This document shows positions 8,751 through 15,440 of a stretch of DNA of 50,352 bases, piece after piece. Each line of letters opens with the position of its first letter. The first letter of the stretch is position 1. The stretch is taken from positions 1 through 50,352 of the forward strand of contig OMZI01000020.1 in assembly GCA_900315485.1 (NCBI GenBank). The letters are read 5' to 3'. Origin of the DNA: an uncultured Eubacteriales bacterium. GTDB lineage: Bacteria > Bacillota > Clostridia > Peptostreptococcales > Anaerovoracaceae. The notes under the pieces are model-generated. The model was not told the origin of the DNA and ran no database searches. It was given only the letters and a program-made list of their open reading frames with translations. A program made the position numbers and the translations under genes.

Positions 8751-9023
8751 CTATTTTTCCTTTGCCTTTTCGAACACCATCGTGGCCTGGATTCTATCAC
8801 CACCCATCAGACCGCTACTTCCGGCGCTGGCGGTAGAAATCGTGTGGAGCCTGTATCCTTTCTTTGCCTGATCATTGATAACCTTTTCAAGCTCTGTCAG
8901 ATTCTTTGATCCGGTTCCTATGAGTTTTTCTTTCAATGTTACCTGAAGAACTACGTATTCAAAATCAAGTCCAGAAGCATATGAAAATGAACCCTTTTCA
9001 TTCAAATCGTTTAAGATACCCAT
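8751..9023 (-). CDS. DUF4177-like small protein
   Basis: The 90-residue protein fits DUF4177: an early FEYVVLQV strand, then LTELEKVINDQAKKGYRLHTIS (the family's N-E-x-x-x-x-G-W-E-L-like helix, with GYRL here) and a closing strand ending MVFEK. DUF4177 proteins are small alpha/beta folds without assigned function. It has its own terminator and an upstream 25-bp element almost identical to that before the HerA-type operon, which suggests joint control. Start at 9023 has GGAGAAATC upstream. A sensor or ligand-binding role for the cluster is conceivable but not shown. Confidence 0.7.
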   Translation of the reverse strand: MGILNDLNEKGSFSYASGLDFEYVVLQVTLKEKLIGTGSKNLTELEKVINDQAKKGYRLHTISTASAGSSGLMGGDRIQATMVFEKAKEK

Positions 9024-9062
9024 GATTTCTCCTTTCCTGAAACACTTTAATCGAATTATTTA

Positions 9063-9087
9063 TCTATGCTTCAATGATACTACTTTC
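9063..9087 (-). promoter_or_regulatory. Shared 25-bp element upstream of the DUF4177-like gene (copy 2)
   Basis: Second copy of the element at 7045-7069, differing at two of 25 positions. It lies 40-65 nt before the start at 9023, the same distance as copy 1 from its gene, which supports a role in initiation or repression. Confidence 0.6.
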
Positions 9088-9156
9088 CTCCCTCTCACTC
9101 TGCCCGATTAAGTGGGCTATAAGTAGCTACATGTTTACAAAAAGTTGATCAATTGT

Positions 9157-9185
9157 ACAAAGGAAGCGCCTCTCGCTGAGGCGCT
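9157..9185 (-). terminator. Terminator of the MerR-lipoprotein operon
   Basis: Perfect 8-bp stem AGCGCCTC/GAGGCGCT with a 5-nt loop, followed on the minus strand by TCCTTTGT. It lies 36 nt after the lipoprotein stop at 9221. Confidence 0.75.
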
Positions 9186-9220
9186 CCATGATTCAATTTT
9201 GTGCGTTGTACTCTACGTGC

Positions 9221-9664
9221 TTAATAATCAGCTACTTCCAGCAGTTTCTTCTCGATTCTGGCGGTTACTTCTATGTAGTATGCCAGCTCAGCGGAATTCA
9301 TCTGAGACTGATCCATATTCTCCATCTGCTCAAGCATCTCAGTCTCCTCAGACAGGAGATCTGTCATCTCACTTATGAGTTCGATATTTGACGAGTCTTC
9401 CTGATACTTCTTCATGACTTCGCAGTAGTGGTCGAACCACGCTTCATAATCGTCCATTGTCTTCTTGAACTCAGGTGACAGGAGTCCGGAATCAGTATCC
9501 GAAGCTTCTTCAGCAGTGTCTGCAGGTTCTGATTCCTCAGTCTCCATTTCAACTGTTTCGGCTGGTTCTGATTCATTTTCTTCAGGGGCCGAGTCGCCTC
9601 CACCGCAGCCGAACAGTGCCAGCACCAGAATCACTGCTATTATGCCTATCAAGATTTTCTTCAT
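9221..9664 (-). CDS. Lipoprotein, DUF6591-like
   Basis: The start chosen is MKKILIGIIAVILVLALFGC, preceded by GGAGGTAAATGGC; a longer frame upstream has no ribosome binding site. Residues 1-20 are a lipoprotein signal with lipobox LFGC. An acidic E/D/P-rich linker (about 25-60) leads to a helical domain (FKKTMDDYEAWFDHYCEVMKKY, then a Glu/Met-rich stretch and a closing YYIEVTARIEKKLLEV) like DUF6591 of Clostridia. Function unknown; it should sit on the outer face of the membrane. It follows merR by 41 nt and is likely co-transcribed from the MerR-type promoter. Confidence 0.75.
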   Translation of the reverse strand: MKKILIGIIAVILVLALFGCGGGDSAPEENESEPAETVEMETEESEPADTAEEASDTDSGLLSPEFKKTMDDYEAWFDHYCEVMKKYQEDSSNIELISEMTDLLSEETEMLEQMENMDQSQMNSAELAYYIEVTARIEKKLLEVADY

Positions 9665-9705
9665 GCCATTTACCTCCATTCTTAACAGACTGTTCTGCTG
9701 CCGCC

Positions 9706-10113
9706 TCAATCGTCGCGACATATCTTCTCAAACATTTTGTCCAGAAGCTCTTCCTTGACCTCTGTCTCTGCAGTGATCTCGTCGAGCAGCAGGAGCATGC
9801 CTGCTACGGAGATCTGCTCATCTATTTCCTTGCGTTCTGCCCGCAGCTCTTCGAGGCGGGATCTGAGTACAGCTTCGTCCATTTTGTCCACCTTCTCCAG
9901 CACTACGGCTATGCTTTCAACTGATATCCCTATGCTCCTCAGGAGCAGTATCCTCTTGGCCCTTCTTACTGCCGCGTCATCATACAGCCACTCTTTCCTG
10001 CCCTCTGAGCTGCGAACTGTAGGATGGAGCAGTCCTTTGCTGTCGTAGTATCTAAGTGCATTCACTGTAATCCCAGTGATTTCAGTGACTTCCCGGATCG
10101 TATTCAGTGACAT
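9706..10113 (-). CDS. MerR-family transcriptional regulator
   Basis: The start at 10113 (MSLNTIREVTEITGITVNAL) is preceded by GAGAGGTATGCA; a frame nine codons longer exists without a good site. Residues 1-70 are the MerR winged helix-turn-helix (ITVNALRYYDSKGLL, then the wing), residues 75-115 the dimerising helix (AVLRSRLEELRAERKEID). The C-terminal part is short and lacks the cysteines of metal sensors or the GyrI-like drug domain, so the signal is unknown. It precedes the lipoprotein gene and has a MerR-style promoter directly upstream, which predicts autoregulation by DNA untwisting. Confidence 0.9.
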   Translation of the reverse strand: MSLNTIREVTEITGITVNALRYYDSKGLLHPTVRSSEGRKEWLYDDAAVRRAKRILLLRSIGISVESIAVVLEKVDKMDEAVLRSRLEELRAERKEIDEQISVAGMLLLLDEITAETEVKEELLDKMFEKICRDD

Positions 10114-10131
10114 TGCATACCTCTCTTTCCA

Positions 10132-10162
10132 ACTATACATCTCGTTGTTACGACGAGGTCAA
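10132..10162 (-). promoter_or_regulatory. MerR-type promoter with 19-bp spacer and operator
   Basis: On the minus strand the -35 box TTGACC and -10 box TATAGT are 19 bp apart, longer than the usual 17 and diagnostic of MerR-controlled promoters. The spacer contains the near-palindrome CTCGTCGTAACAACGAG (7 of 8 arm bases match). The start of merR lies 19 nt downstream of the -10 box. Confidence 0.8.
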
Positions 10163-10224
10163 TGCCATATTTTTGAACACTTTGATTGCTGTAATTACGC
10201 CTCCTTTCTGTGCGGCACCTCGTC

Positions 10225-10242
10225 ATAGGAACGTGTTCCTAT
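10225..10242. promoter_or_regulatory. 18-bp palindrome upstream of the merR promoter
   Basis: ATAGGAAC and GTTCCTAT are perfect 8-bp arms separated by GT. It lies about 60 nt upstream of the -35 box and 110 nt after the isomerase-like gene start region's terminator. It could be a second operator; no T-run follows, so it is not a terminator. Confidence 0.35.
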
Positions 10243-10302
10243 AACAGGCGCTGTAATTTTTGCGAATTTGCCTGCCGCCGGCTGTGGCTCTTTTTGGCGC
10301 AT

Positions 10303-10326
10303 GCAAAACGCCTCCCGGAGGAGGCG
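10303..10326 (-). terminator. Terminator of the sugar-phosphate isomerase-like gene
   Basis: Perfect 7-bp stem CGCCTCC/GGAGGCG with a 4-nt loop followed on the minus strand by TTTTGC, 27 nt after the stop at 10353. Confidence 0.8.
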
Positions 10327-10352
10327 CCCGTAAAGTCCTTTTCAGTTTTGCC

Positions 10353-11177
10353 CTATATCATTTTCTTCAGGTATTCGACGCTCTTCTCCGCCCAGTCCTC
10401 TTCTCTCTGCAGGGTCTCTTCGAGTGTTTCGCACGGCTCCATCCAGGACTCGAGGATGACGTTGACGTCGCTGTCTGATCTTGTGCGGCACTCTTCGTAG
10501 AAATTCTGCGCGTCCAGTCTGCCGGTGCCGAGGCATGCTCCGGTGACCTTAAGCCCACCGCCGCCGTTATAGCGTTTGATCACATAGTCCTTCATGTGGA
10601 GGCAGATGCAGTACGGCGCCATGTATTTCAGTACCTCGCTGACCGTCTCCTCATGGGACAGGGAGTTGACCGAGTCGACTGTCAGGCGTACCTGCGGATG
10701 GCCGACTGTCTCTACCATTGCGGCATACTCCTGCGCGCTGAATCTGTCGTGGTTCTCTATGCCGAGGCAGACGCCGCTTTCCTCGAGCTGCGGAACTGCG
10801 TCTGAAAGGATGCGGCAGAACTCTTCGAGGTCAGGCTGAAAATCCGGCCCGTCCGTGATGACACGCAGGACGCGTGCGCCAATCCTCTTCGAGATGTCTA
10901 TATACTCCGCAAGCCTCTCCGGCGTGGCTTTGCGCATCCCCGCCTCGAGCTCGATACCGTGCTCCTCTGCATAGGTGCGGATCATGTCGAGCTCATCAGT
11001 GCTGCACTTCTCCAGTGGCATGTTGTCGCCGAACTGGACTACCTGCACGCCGAGAGCGACTGCTTTGCCTATCAGTTCATGCGGCGTCATTACCCGCTCC
11101 GGTTTGTGGTCGGGCCTCGTCCCGCATGCAAAGCAGTATGTGAATGAGCTGATTCCTATCCTGTGTTTCCCCTCCAT
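10353..11177 (-). CDS. Sugar phosphate isomerase/epimerase-like TIM-barrel protein
   Basis: The start at 11177 (MEGKHRIGISSFTYCF) has GGAGGG seven bases upstream; a TTG five codons earlier is less likely. The 274-residue protein fits the xylose isomerase-like TIM barrel (AP endonuclease family 2 fold): VQVVQFGDN at strand 2, metal-ligand candidates in GIENHDRFS, LTVDSVNS, CICLHMKDYV and a late VILESWMEPCETLEE. Members are divalent-metal-dependent isomerases or epimerases of sugars and inositols; the substrate cannot be told. It is a single-gene unit with its own terminator, so context gives no pathway. Confidence 0.8.
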   Translation of the reverse strand: MEGKHRIGISSFTYCFACGTRPDHKPERVMTPHELIGKAVALGVQVVQFGDNMPLEKCSTDELDMIRTYAEEHGIELEAGMRKATPERLAEYIDISKRIGARVLRVITDGPDFQPDLEEFCRILSDAVPQLEESGVCLGIENHDRFSAQEYAAMVETVGHPQVRLTVDSVNSLSHEETVSEVLKYMAPYCICLHMKDYVIKRYNGGGGLKVTGACLGTGRLDAQNFYEECRTRSDSDVNVILESWMEPCETLEETLQREEDWAEKSVEYLKKMI

Positions 11178-11223
11178 CTCAAGTCCCTCCAATGTTTACT
11201 TATATTTTGTCGTCCGTGAATTC

Positions 11224-11598
11224 TTAGTATCCCAGCTGAGCTTTCAATCCGTCCTGAAGGACTTTAGACAGGCTGAGGTTATTTCTCTCCGCCTCGATTG
11301 CGAGCCATTCAGGGATAGAAAGTGTTTTCTTAACAGCTTTGGTACTTCTGCGGTATCTGGTAACGTCAACCGAAACATATGATACTACATCAGCAGTTTT
11401 GATTTCCTTTATATTCGTTGCATGTGGAAGTGGCTGATTCTCCTCAAGGAGAGCAGCTAAATACAGGCCCATTGCTTCCTGTGCATTTTCCATGGCCTCT
11501 TCCAGAGTACTTCCTTCTGTAACGCAGCCTTCCAGATCAGGGAATTCTACCCAGTATGTTTCCTCTTCATGAAAGATAGCAGGATATATTTTCAGCAT
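11224..11598 (-). CDS. hicB: HicB antitoxin
   Basis: The start at 11598 (MLKIYPAIFHEEETYWVEFP) has AAGGTG seven bases upstream; a GTG three codons earlier would overlap hicA. Residues 1-65 are the partly degraded RNase H-like HicB fold (YWVEFPDLEGCVTEGSTLEEA). The C-terminal third (LSIPEWLAIEAERNNLSLSK) is the DNA-binding ribbon-helix-helix-type end. It neutralises HicA and, with it, usually represses its own promoter. It lies directly after hicA, the common gene order. Confidence 0.93.
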   Translation of the reverse strand: MLKIYPAIFHEEETYWVEFPDLEGCVTEGSTLEEAMENAQEAMGLYLAALLEENQPLPHATNIKEIKTADVVSYVSVDVTRYRRSTKAVKKTLSIPEWLAIEAERNNLSLSKVLQDGLKAQLGY

Positions 11599-11603
11599 TA
11601 TGC

Positions 11604-11792
11604 TCACCTTCTTTCTTCTATATCTAATCTCTTCTTCAGCTTAGCTTCCAGGCCTTTTGCCAGTTCCTTATGTCTATGTACCGGAATGACTTCTACCTGT
11701 CCATTCTTTTTCATCACATAATGGCTTCCATGAATTCTATCAATCATCCATCCTTTTGACCTAAAGAGTGCAACCATTTCCTTCCCGGTCAT
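11604..11792 (-). CDS. hicA: HicA toxin (mRNA interferase)
   Basis: The start chosen, MTGKEMVALFRSKGWMIDRI, has AAGGAG nine bases upstream and gives the usual HicA length (62 residues); a longer frame of 78 codons would place its start in the promoter. The double-stranded RNA-binding-like fold shows the catalytic histidine in GSHYVM and the closing IPVHRHKELAKGL. HicA cleaves mRNA and tmRNA. Directly upstream lies a strong promoter with operator-like repeats. Confidence 0.92.
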   Translation of the reverse strand: MTGKEMVALFRSKGWMIDRIHGSHYVMKKNGQVEVIPVHRHKELAKGLEAKLKKRLDIEERR

Positions 11793-11811
11793 ATAACCAC
11801 TCTCCTTTCCA

Positions 11812-11840
11812 ATTATCTTACGTAAATTACGTAATGTCAA
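11812..11840 (-). promoter_or_regulatory. hicAB promoter with TTACGTAA operator repeats
   Basis: On the minus strand TTGACA and GATAAT are exactly 17 bp apart, and the whole spacer TTACGTAATTTACGTAA is made of two TTACGTAA-type palindromes. This is where HicB or a HicAB complex would bind to block polymerase. Confidence 0.75.
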
Positions 11841-11851
11841 TATTGAAAACG

Positions 11852-11950
11852 CAAAAAAAGACAGAGCTCGCTGTCTCTGCCTTTTGAAATATAGATGGCT
11901 TGATTATAGCCTGAAATCAAGTTTTTTCAACCGCATTTCTGTGAAGATTA
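11852..11950 (-). ncRNA. Promoter-plus-hairpin element, copy 1 (upstream of hicA)
   Basis: Read on minus: TTGAAA, 16 bp, TATAAT, then about 45 nt ending in a 7-bp hairpin (GGCAGAG with CTCTGTC) and seven T. A second copy lies at 19594-19693 with the same order, the same 16-bp spacer and shared blocks (ATAT..ATGGCT.GATTATA and CAACCGC..TT.TGTGAAGATTA on the plus strand). The predicted transcript is very short, so it could be a small RNA or an attenuated leader. The two stems differ by compensating changes. Confidence 0.55.
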
Positions 11951-12049
11951 GTGCATACCCATATGCTTCTACGCGCTGATTTTCGCGTAGCGCTCGCTGC
12001 CGATAACACCCATCATTTTGTAAATTAAAAAAATCAAATGCTGATCCAG

Positions 12050-12883
12050 CTACTGGTTCTTATTCCTATAGTATTCCTCGACTTCTTCTGCAGTGTACTC
12101 TTTACCGTTCTCGTCGTAGTATATCATGTTCGGTTCCGGCTTGAAGTCATTACGGTCCACATATGCCTCGAATGTTACAGCGTCTGTCTTTGAGAGCTTT
12201 CCTTCGAGAATCAGCTGTTCGCTCGTCTCAGAATTCGCTCCGAGATACTGGACTGAGCTGAAATCACCACCGACTATTTTGCCCTCATCATCGTATCCGA
12301 TAATGTTGATATTCACCCAGTACGAATGCAGCAGGTCGTCAATGTCATATATAAAGCTTGTGGTATTCTTCAGCGAGACATAAGCTGTATCCGCCCCCGG
12401 ACTATAGCTGAAATCCGTGATGGTCACATCGCCTTCAGGGAGCTCTGAAGTGTCCTTCCATTCCACGCTCTTGACTTCCACTTCCACGTGATCAGGTGCC
12501 GTATCGAGATTGTAGAAATAGTCGAAAACAGCTGCCGACTTTTCACCCGGCTGGATGTATGGAATGACCGCGTCCTGGATCGCAGGACTGTAGTCACCCT
12601 CAGCGGCTTCGTTCGAATTCATCATTTCGCCTTCTGCGTCATACGGCGTGATCTTGAGCACTACGTCTGTAGCCACTTTGTCACTATTGTTGGTAACAAC
12701 TATGCCGACCGCCTGATTCGGTTCATCCGCGTCGATGACCGTCATGCCGTAATCCACATCAAGCTTGGAGGCCGGGTCGATTAAGTCCTTGACCTCATCT
12801 ACCTTGCTGCAGCCACCCAGAGCGAGCATGCATGCTGCAAGACACAGGATGGATATAAGTAATATTGCTGATCTCTTTCTCAT
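12050..12883 (-). CDS. Lipoprotein of unknown function with Ig-like (FxLYD-type) domains
   Basis: MRKRSAILLISILCLAACML followed by ALGGC is a lipoprotein signal (acylated Cys25). The 277-residue protein then has two beta-rich halves: residues 45-150 (AVGIVVTNNSDKVATDVVLKI, then VIPYIQPGEKSAAVFDY) and residues 155-245 (DFSYSPGADTAYVSLKNTT), each with the N-x-(S/T) turn and PGE motif of FxLYD-like domains. A charged tail rich in Tyr and Glu follows. Likely anchored outside the membrane as a binding or scaffold protein. AAGGAGTAGGGAA precedes the start. A G/C hairpin at 11970-11991 lies downstream but lacks a T-run. Confidence 0.7.
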   Translation of the reverse strand: MRKRSAILLISILCLAACMLALGGCSKVDEVKDLIDPASKLDVDYGMTVIDADEPNQAVGIVVTNNSDKVATDVVLKITPYDAEGEMMNSNEAAEGDYSPAIQDAVIPYIQPGEKSAAVFDYFYNLDTAPDHVEVEVKSVEWKDTSELPEGDVTITDFSYSPGADTAYVSLKNTTSFIYDIDDLLHSYWVNINIIGYDDEGKIVGGDFSSVQYLGANSETSEQLILEGKLSKTDAVTFEAYVDRNDFKPEPNMIYYDENGKEYTAEEVEEYYRNKNQ

Positions 12884-12977
12884 TTCCCTACTCCTTTTTC
12901 TGCTATCTGCTTCATTATAGCATCTACGGGATCCGTAGAGTATGCACGCAATGTATTCGTATTATCTGCGCATCATG

Positions 12978-13250
12978 AAAAAGGAGTTTTTGAAAAAACT
13001 ATACATTTCAATGAAAATTCTTCGATAAATGTATAGTAATTTTGCTTTCATATGTTTCAACTGATTTATTCCTGAACACCCGCCCGGTTTTGTGCTTGAA
13101 ACAAATACACATGTCTGAGAATCTGCACATAAATTAACCTCGAAGAATCTATTTTGCATTTCCCCTATCAGGATTAGAATTACCGCGTTTTGCCACTATA
13201 CATTTTTCGCTTATTTTTGTTCAAAATGTATAGAGATTCAAAAAACTCCT
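12978..13250. repeat. Inverted-end element, copy 1 (273 bp)
   Basis: The ends are AAAAAGGAGTTTTT and its near-complement AAAAAACTCCT. Inside each end lies CTATACATTT followed about 20-30 bp later by AAATGTATAG (12999-13036 and 13196-13233). The central 160 bp are unlike the other copies. No protein is encoded. It fills the space between the divergent lipoprotein and PDZ genes together with copy 2. Confidence 0.75.
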
Positions 13251-13276
13251 CATGTACATCATATGATCATGAGTTT

Positions 13277-13551
13277 GAAAAGGACTTTTTAGAAGCAATG
13301 TACATTTTTAAAAAAATTTTTGCAAAAATGAACACAGATATCCACTCACTCTTATTGAGTACGCCAATTCTCTAAAAAATAAGCTCATCTACTCTCGCGT
13401 TGTCCGTCATTCGCAGACGCGTGTAGAAGAACAAAAGTCAAAGAGTCATAAAGAACTATTTCCCGGAGCAAATCCACATTTCACAAATGAGATTGTGTAC
13501 ATTTTTTTGAGTTTTTTATTTGAAATGTACACAAAATCAAAAAAGTGCTCC
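13277..13551. repeat. Inverted-end element, copy 2 (275 bp, degenerate ends)
   Basis: Left end GAAAAGGACTTTTT, right end AAAAAAGTGCTCC, with TGTACATTT at 13299 and AAATGAACAC near 13326 on the left, and GTGTACATTT at 13495 and AAATGTACAC at 13523 on the right. It stands 26 bp from copy 1 in the same gap. Ends are more worn than in other copies. Confidence 0.65.
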
Positions 13552-13743
13552 ACGAATATGATTTGACTATCGTTATTCAATCGCTGCAATGATGTCTGAG
13601 TCATCACTACTATCTATGCCGCCCTGCCTTCTTGAAAACTTAAGTGTTATACCGCCAGCACCACTTATTTTAAAGTTAGTTTAAGGTGATATTGGGATAA
13701 TTCAGATGCAATATACAAGGCATTTGAAAGGAGGCACTGTATC

Positions 13744-15012
13744 ATGGCGAACAAGAAGAACACTAAGAAGAATTCAAAGAAGAAAAATGCTCCTGTGGTC
13801 AAGGAGATCGAGGAGCAAAAGATACAGGATCAGGCAGCTGAGCCTGAAGTTGTTGAGACAGAGGCGATCGAAGTGATCGAAGAGAAGGCTGCTGAAGCAG
13901 TTGAAGAGAAGGCTGCTGAGATGATTGAAGAGAAAGCTACCGAGGCTGCCGAGGTTACTAAGGATACTGTAGTCCTGGAGCCGGCTGAGGTTATCGAAGA
14001 AGCAGCTGAGGTCACTGAGGTTGTAGAACCTGTGGAAGAAGCTGCACCGGGAGAAGTATCCGATGAAGCTACAAAGGACGCAGAGCCTGTAGCATCGGAG
14101 CCTAAGGAAGTTACCGACTTTACGCTTGTCATGGATCCTGTCGCTCCTGAGAATGATGCGCAGACAGCAGCACCGAAGGATGACAGCAATTTTGCCGACG
14201 CCGGTCAGGAGCAGGTATCACCGGAGGAGGAAAAGCTTGCGGCTGAGTATGCTGCTGCAAGAGCTGAAGGTCCGGCTGCTTCCACCGCTATAACACCGAT
14301 AGTTCCTGTTACCGGATACGGCGACGATTCGAAGACCGTGGAATTCGAAGCGCCTAAAGCCGCTAAGGAGCCTAAGGAGAGCAAGCTGAAAGGCTTTTTC
14401 GACAAGCCGGTCAGCAGGAAGTTCCTCGCAGGCGCACTTGGCCTGGCGCTTGTACTCAACGGCCTGATCGCAGCAGGTATCATGGCGCTTTTCGCAAATG
14501 ACCTTGAGGATGATATATCCGCAGTGAAGAAGTCCGTGAAAGAGCTTGAGGAGAACTCCGGCAACATGGGCGGCGGCCCGGGCATGGGCATGACTCCGCC
14601 GGACTGGAACAGTGACAATGGCAACGGAAATGGTTTCTACGGCCGCGATGACAGCGATTCCGGTGATTACTGGGATGACGACTGGGACGATGATGACTGG
14701 GGTAGCTCGGCTCCGGGAAATCAGCAGAACGGCGACCAGAACAGCCAGCAGATTCAGCAGAATTCCGGCAATGTATCTATAGGCATAGTCATCAGAGACA
14801 ATAACGGCGTGTACATCTCGCAGGTCACCGGCAGCAATGCCAAGAAGGCTGGTTTCCAGGAAGGTGACAAAATCGTCGAGTTCGACGGGGATGATATCGA
14901 TGACAGCAACGAGCTCATCGAGGAAGTGCAGGAGCACAAGGCCGGCGACAAAGTTACAGTAGTCATTGAGCGTAATGGCAAGCAGCAGAAGATCACAACA
15001 ACTTTAGAGTAG
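13744..15012 (+). CDS. Single-pass membrane protein with acidic N-terminal tail and PDZ domain
   Basis: The 422-residue protein begins with a Lys-rich start, then about 185 residues rich in Glu, Ala and Val with loosely repeated EEKAAE units. One membrane helix lies at 227-251 (FLAGALGLALVLNGLIAAG). Next come a short coiled stretch, a Gly/Asn/Asp-rich linker with many Asp-Trp pairs (about 272-330) and a PDZ domain at 344-420 (IGIVIRDNNGVYISQV, then GFQEGDKIVEFDG). There is no protease domain, so it is not HtrA or RseP. A long acidic tail inside and PDZ outside suggest a scaffold. AAAGGAGG precedes the start. It is the first of only a few plus-strand genes and has its own terminator. Confidence 0.8.
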   Translation: MANKKNTKKNSKKKNAPVVKEIEEQKIQDQAAEPEVVETEAIEVIEEKAAEAVEEKAAEMIEEKATEAAEVTKDTVVLEPAEVIEEAAEVTEVVEPVEEAAPGEVSDEATKDAEPVASEPKEVTDFTLVMDPVAPENDAQTAAPKDDSNFADAGQEQVSPEEEKLAAEYAAARAEGPAASTAITPIVPVTGYGDDSKTVEFEAPKAAKEPKESKLKGFFDKPVSRKFLAGALGLALVLNGLIAAGIMALFANDLEDDISAVKKSVKELEENSGNMGGGPGMGMTPPDWNSDNGNGNGFYGRDDSDSGDYWDDDWDDDDWGSSAPGNQQNGDQNSQQIQQNSGNVSIGIVIRDNNGVYISQVTGSNAKKAGFQEGDKIVEFDGDDIDDSNELIEEVQEHKAGDKVTVVIERNGKQQKITTTLE

Positions 15013-15056
15013 GTCCATGAGATATGTATCAGAGTTGATCATCAGATTAGATAAAA

Positions 15057-15092
15057 GCGCCCGCTGCATATTTACTGCAGCGGGTGTTTTTT
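15057..15092 (+). terminator. Terminator of the PDZ gene
   Basis: CGCCCGCTGCA and TGCAGCGGGTG form a stem with an A/T loop, followed by TTTTTT, 45 nt after the stop at 15012. Confidence 0.9.
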
Positions 15093-15096
15093 AGTG

Positions 15097-15351
15097 TTAT
15101 GCATTTTGTGCTGCGGTGAAGCTGCCTATAGTTGCAGTGAAAATGCGGTAGAAGTCGTCCGGGTACACCATGACGAGCTCTCCATGCTCGTATCCGGGGA
15201 TCTCTACAAAGGTGACATTGCTGAGATAGCCTTTCAGGAAATCCATGTCCTCGCGGCGGGCTTTGGCCTCCTTCTCTGCGTACCAGTATGTGATCTCGGT
15301 ATCCAGCGCAGGTGCAGGATGCGGCCGGCGTTTTGCCCGACTGCTGTGCAT
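15097..15351 (-). pseudogene. C-terminal remnant of an alpha/beta hydrolase
   Basis: The readable part ITYWYAEKEAKARREDMDFL and FVEIPGYEHGELVMVYPDDF is the last quarter of an alpha/beta hydrolase, with the catalytic-triad His in EHGEL. The nucleophile elbow and most of the fold are absent: the upstream 100 bases hold no hydrolase sequence in any frame and no ribosome binding site is seen. It lies between the PDZ terminator and the flavodoxin gene, opposite to both. A deletion probably removed its 5' part. Confidence 0.65.
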
Positions 15352-15440
15352 CTTATGAACAAGGCATCACCCGGGGTGCCGCAATGACGGGCGGCCCGGT
15401 TTTGCAGCCAAATATACATGTATAAGAAAGGAAAGATGAA

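Noticed and set aside
1-9100. Integrative element carrying the HerA cluster
   Set aside because: The A/T-richness suggests transfer, but no integrase, tRNA target or flanking direct repeats were found within the window, so boundaries cannot be claimed.
12962-13159. 65-codon minus-strand frame
   Set aside because: It lies inside inverted-end element copy 1; the codons are the repeat itself and the frame is not kept in other copies.
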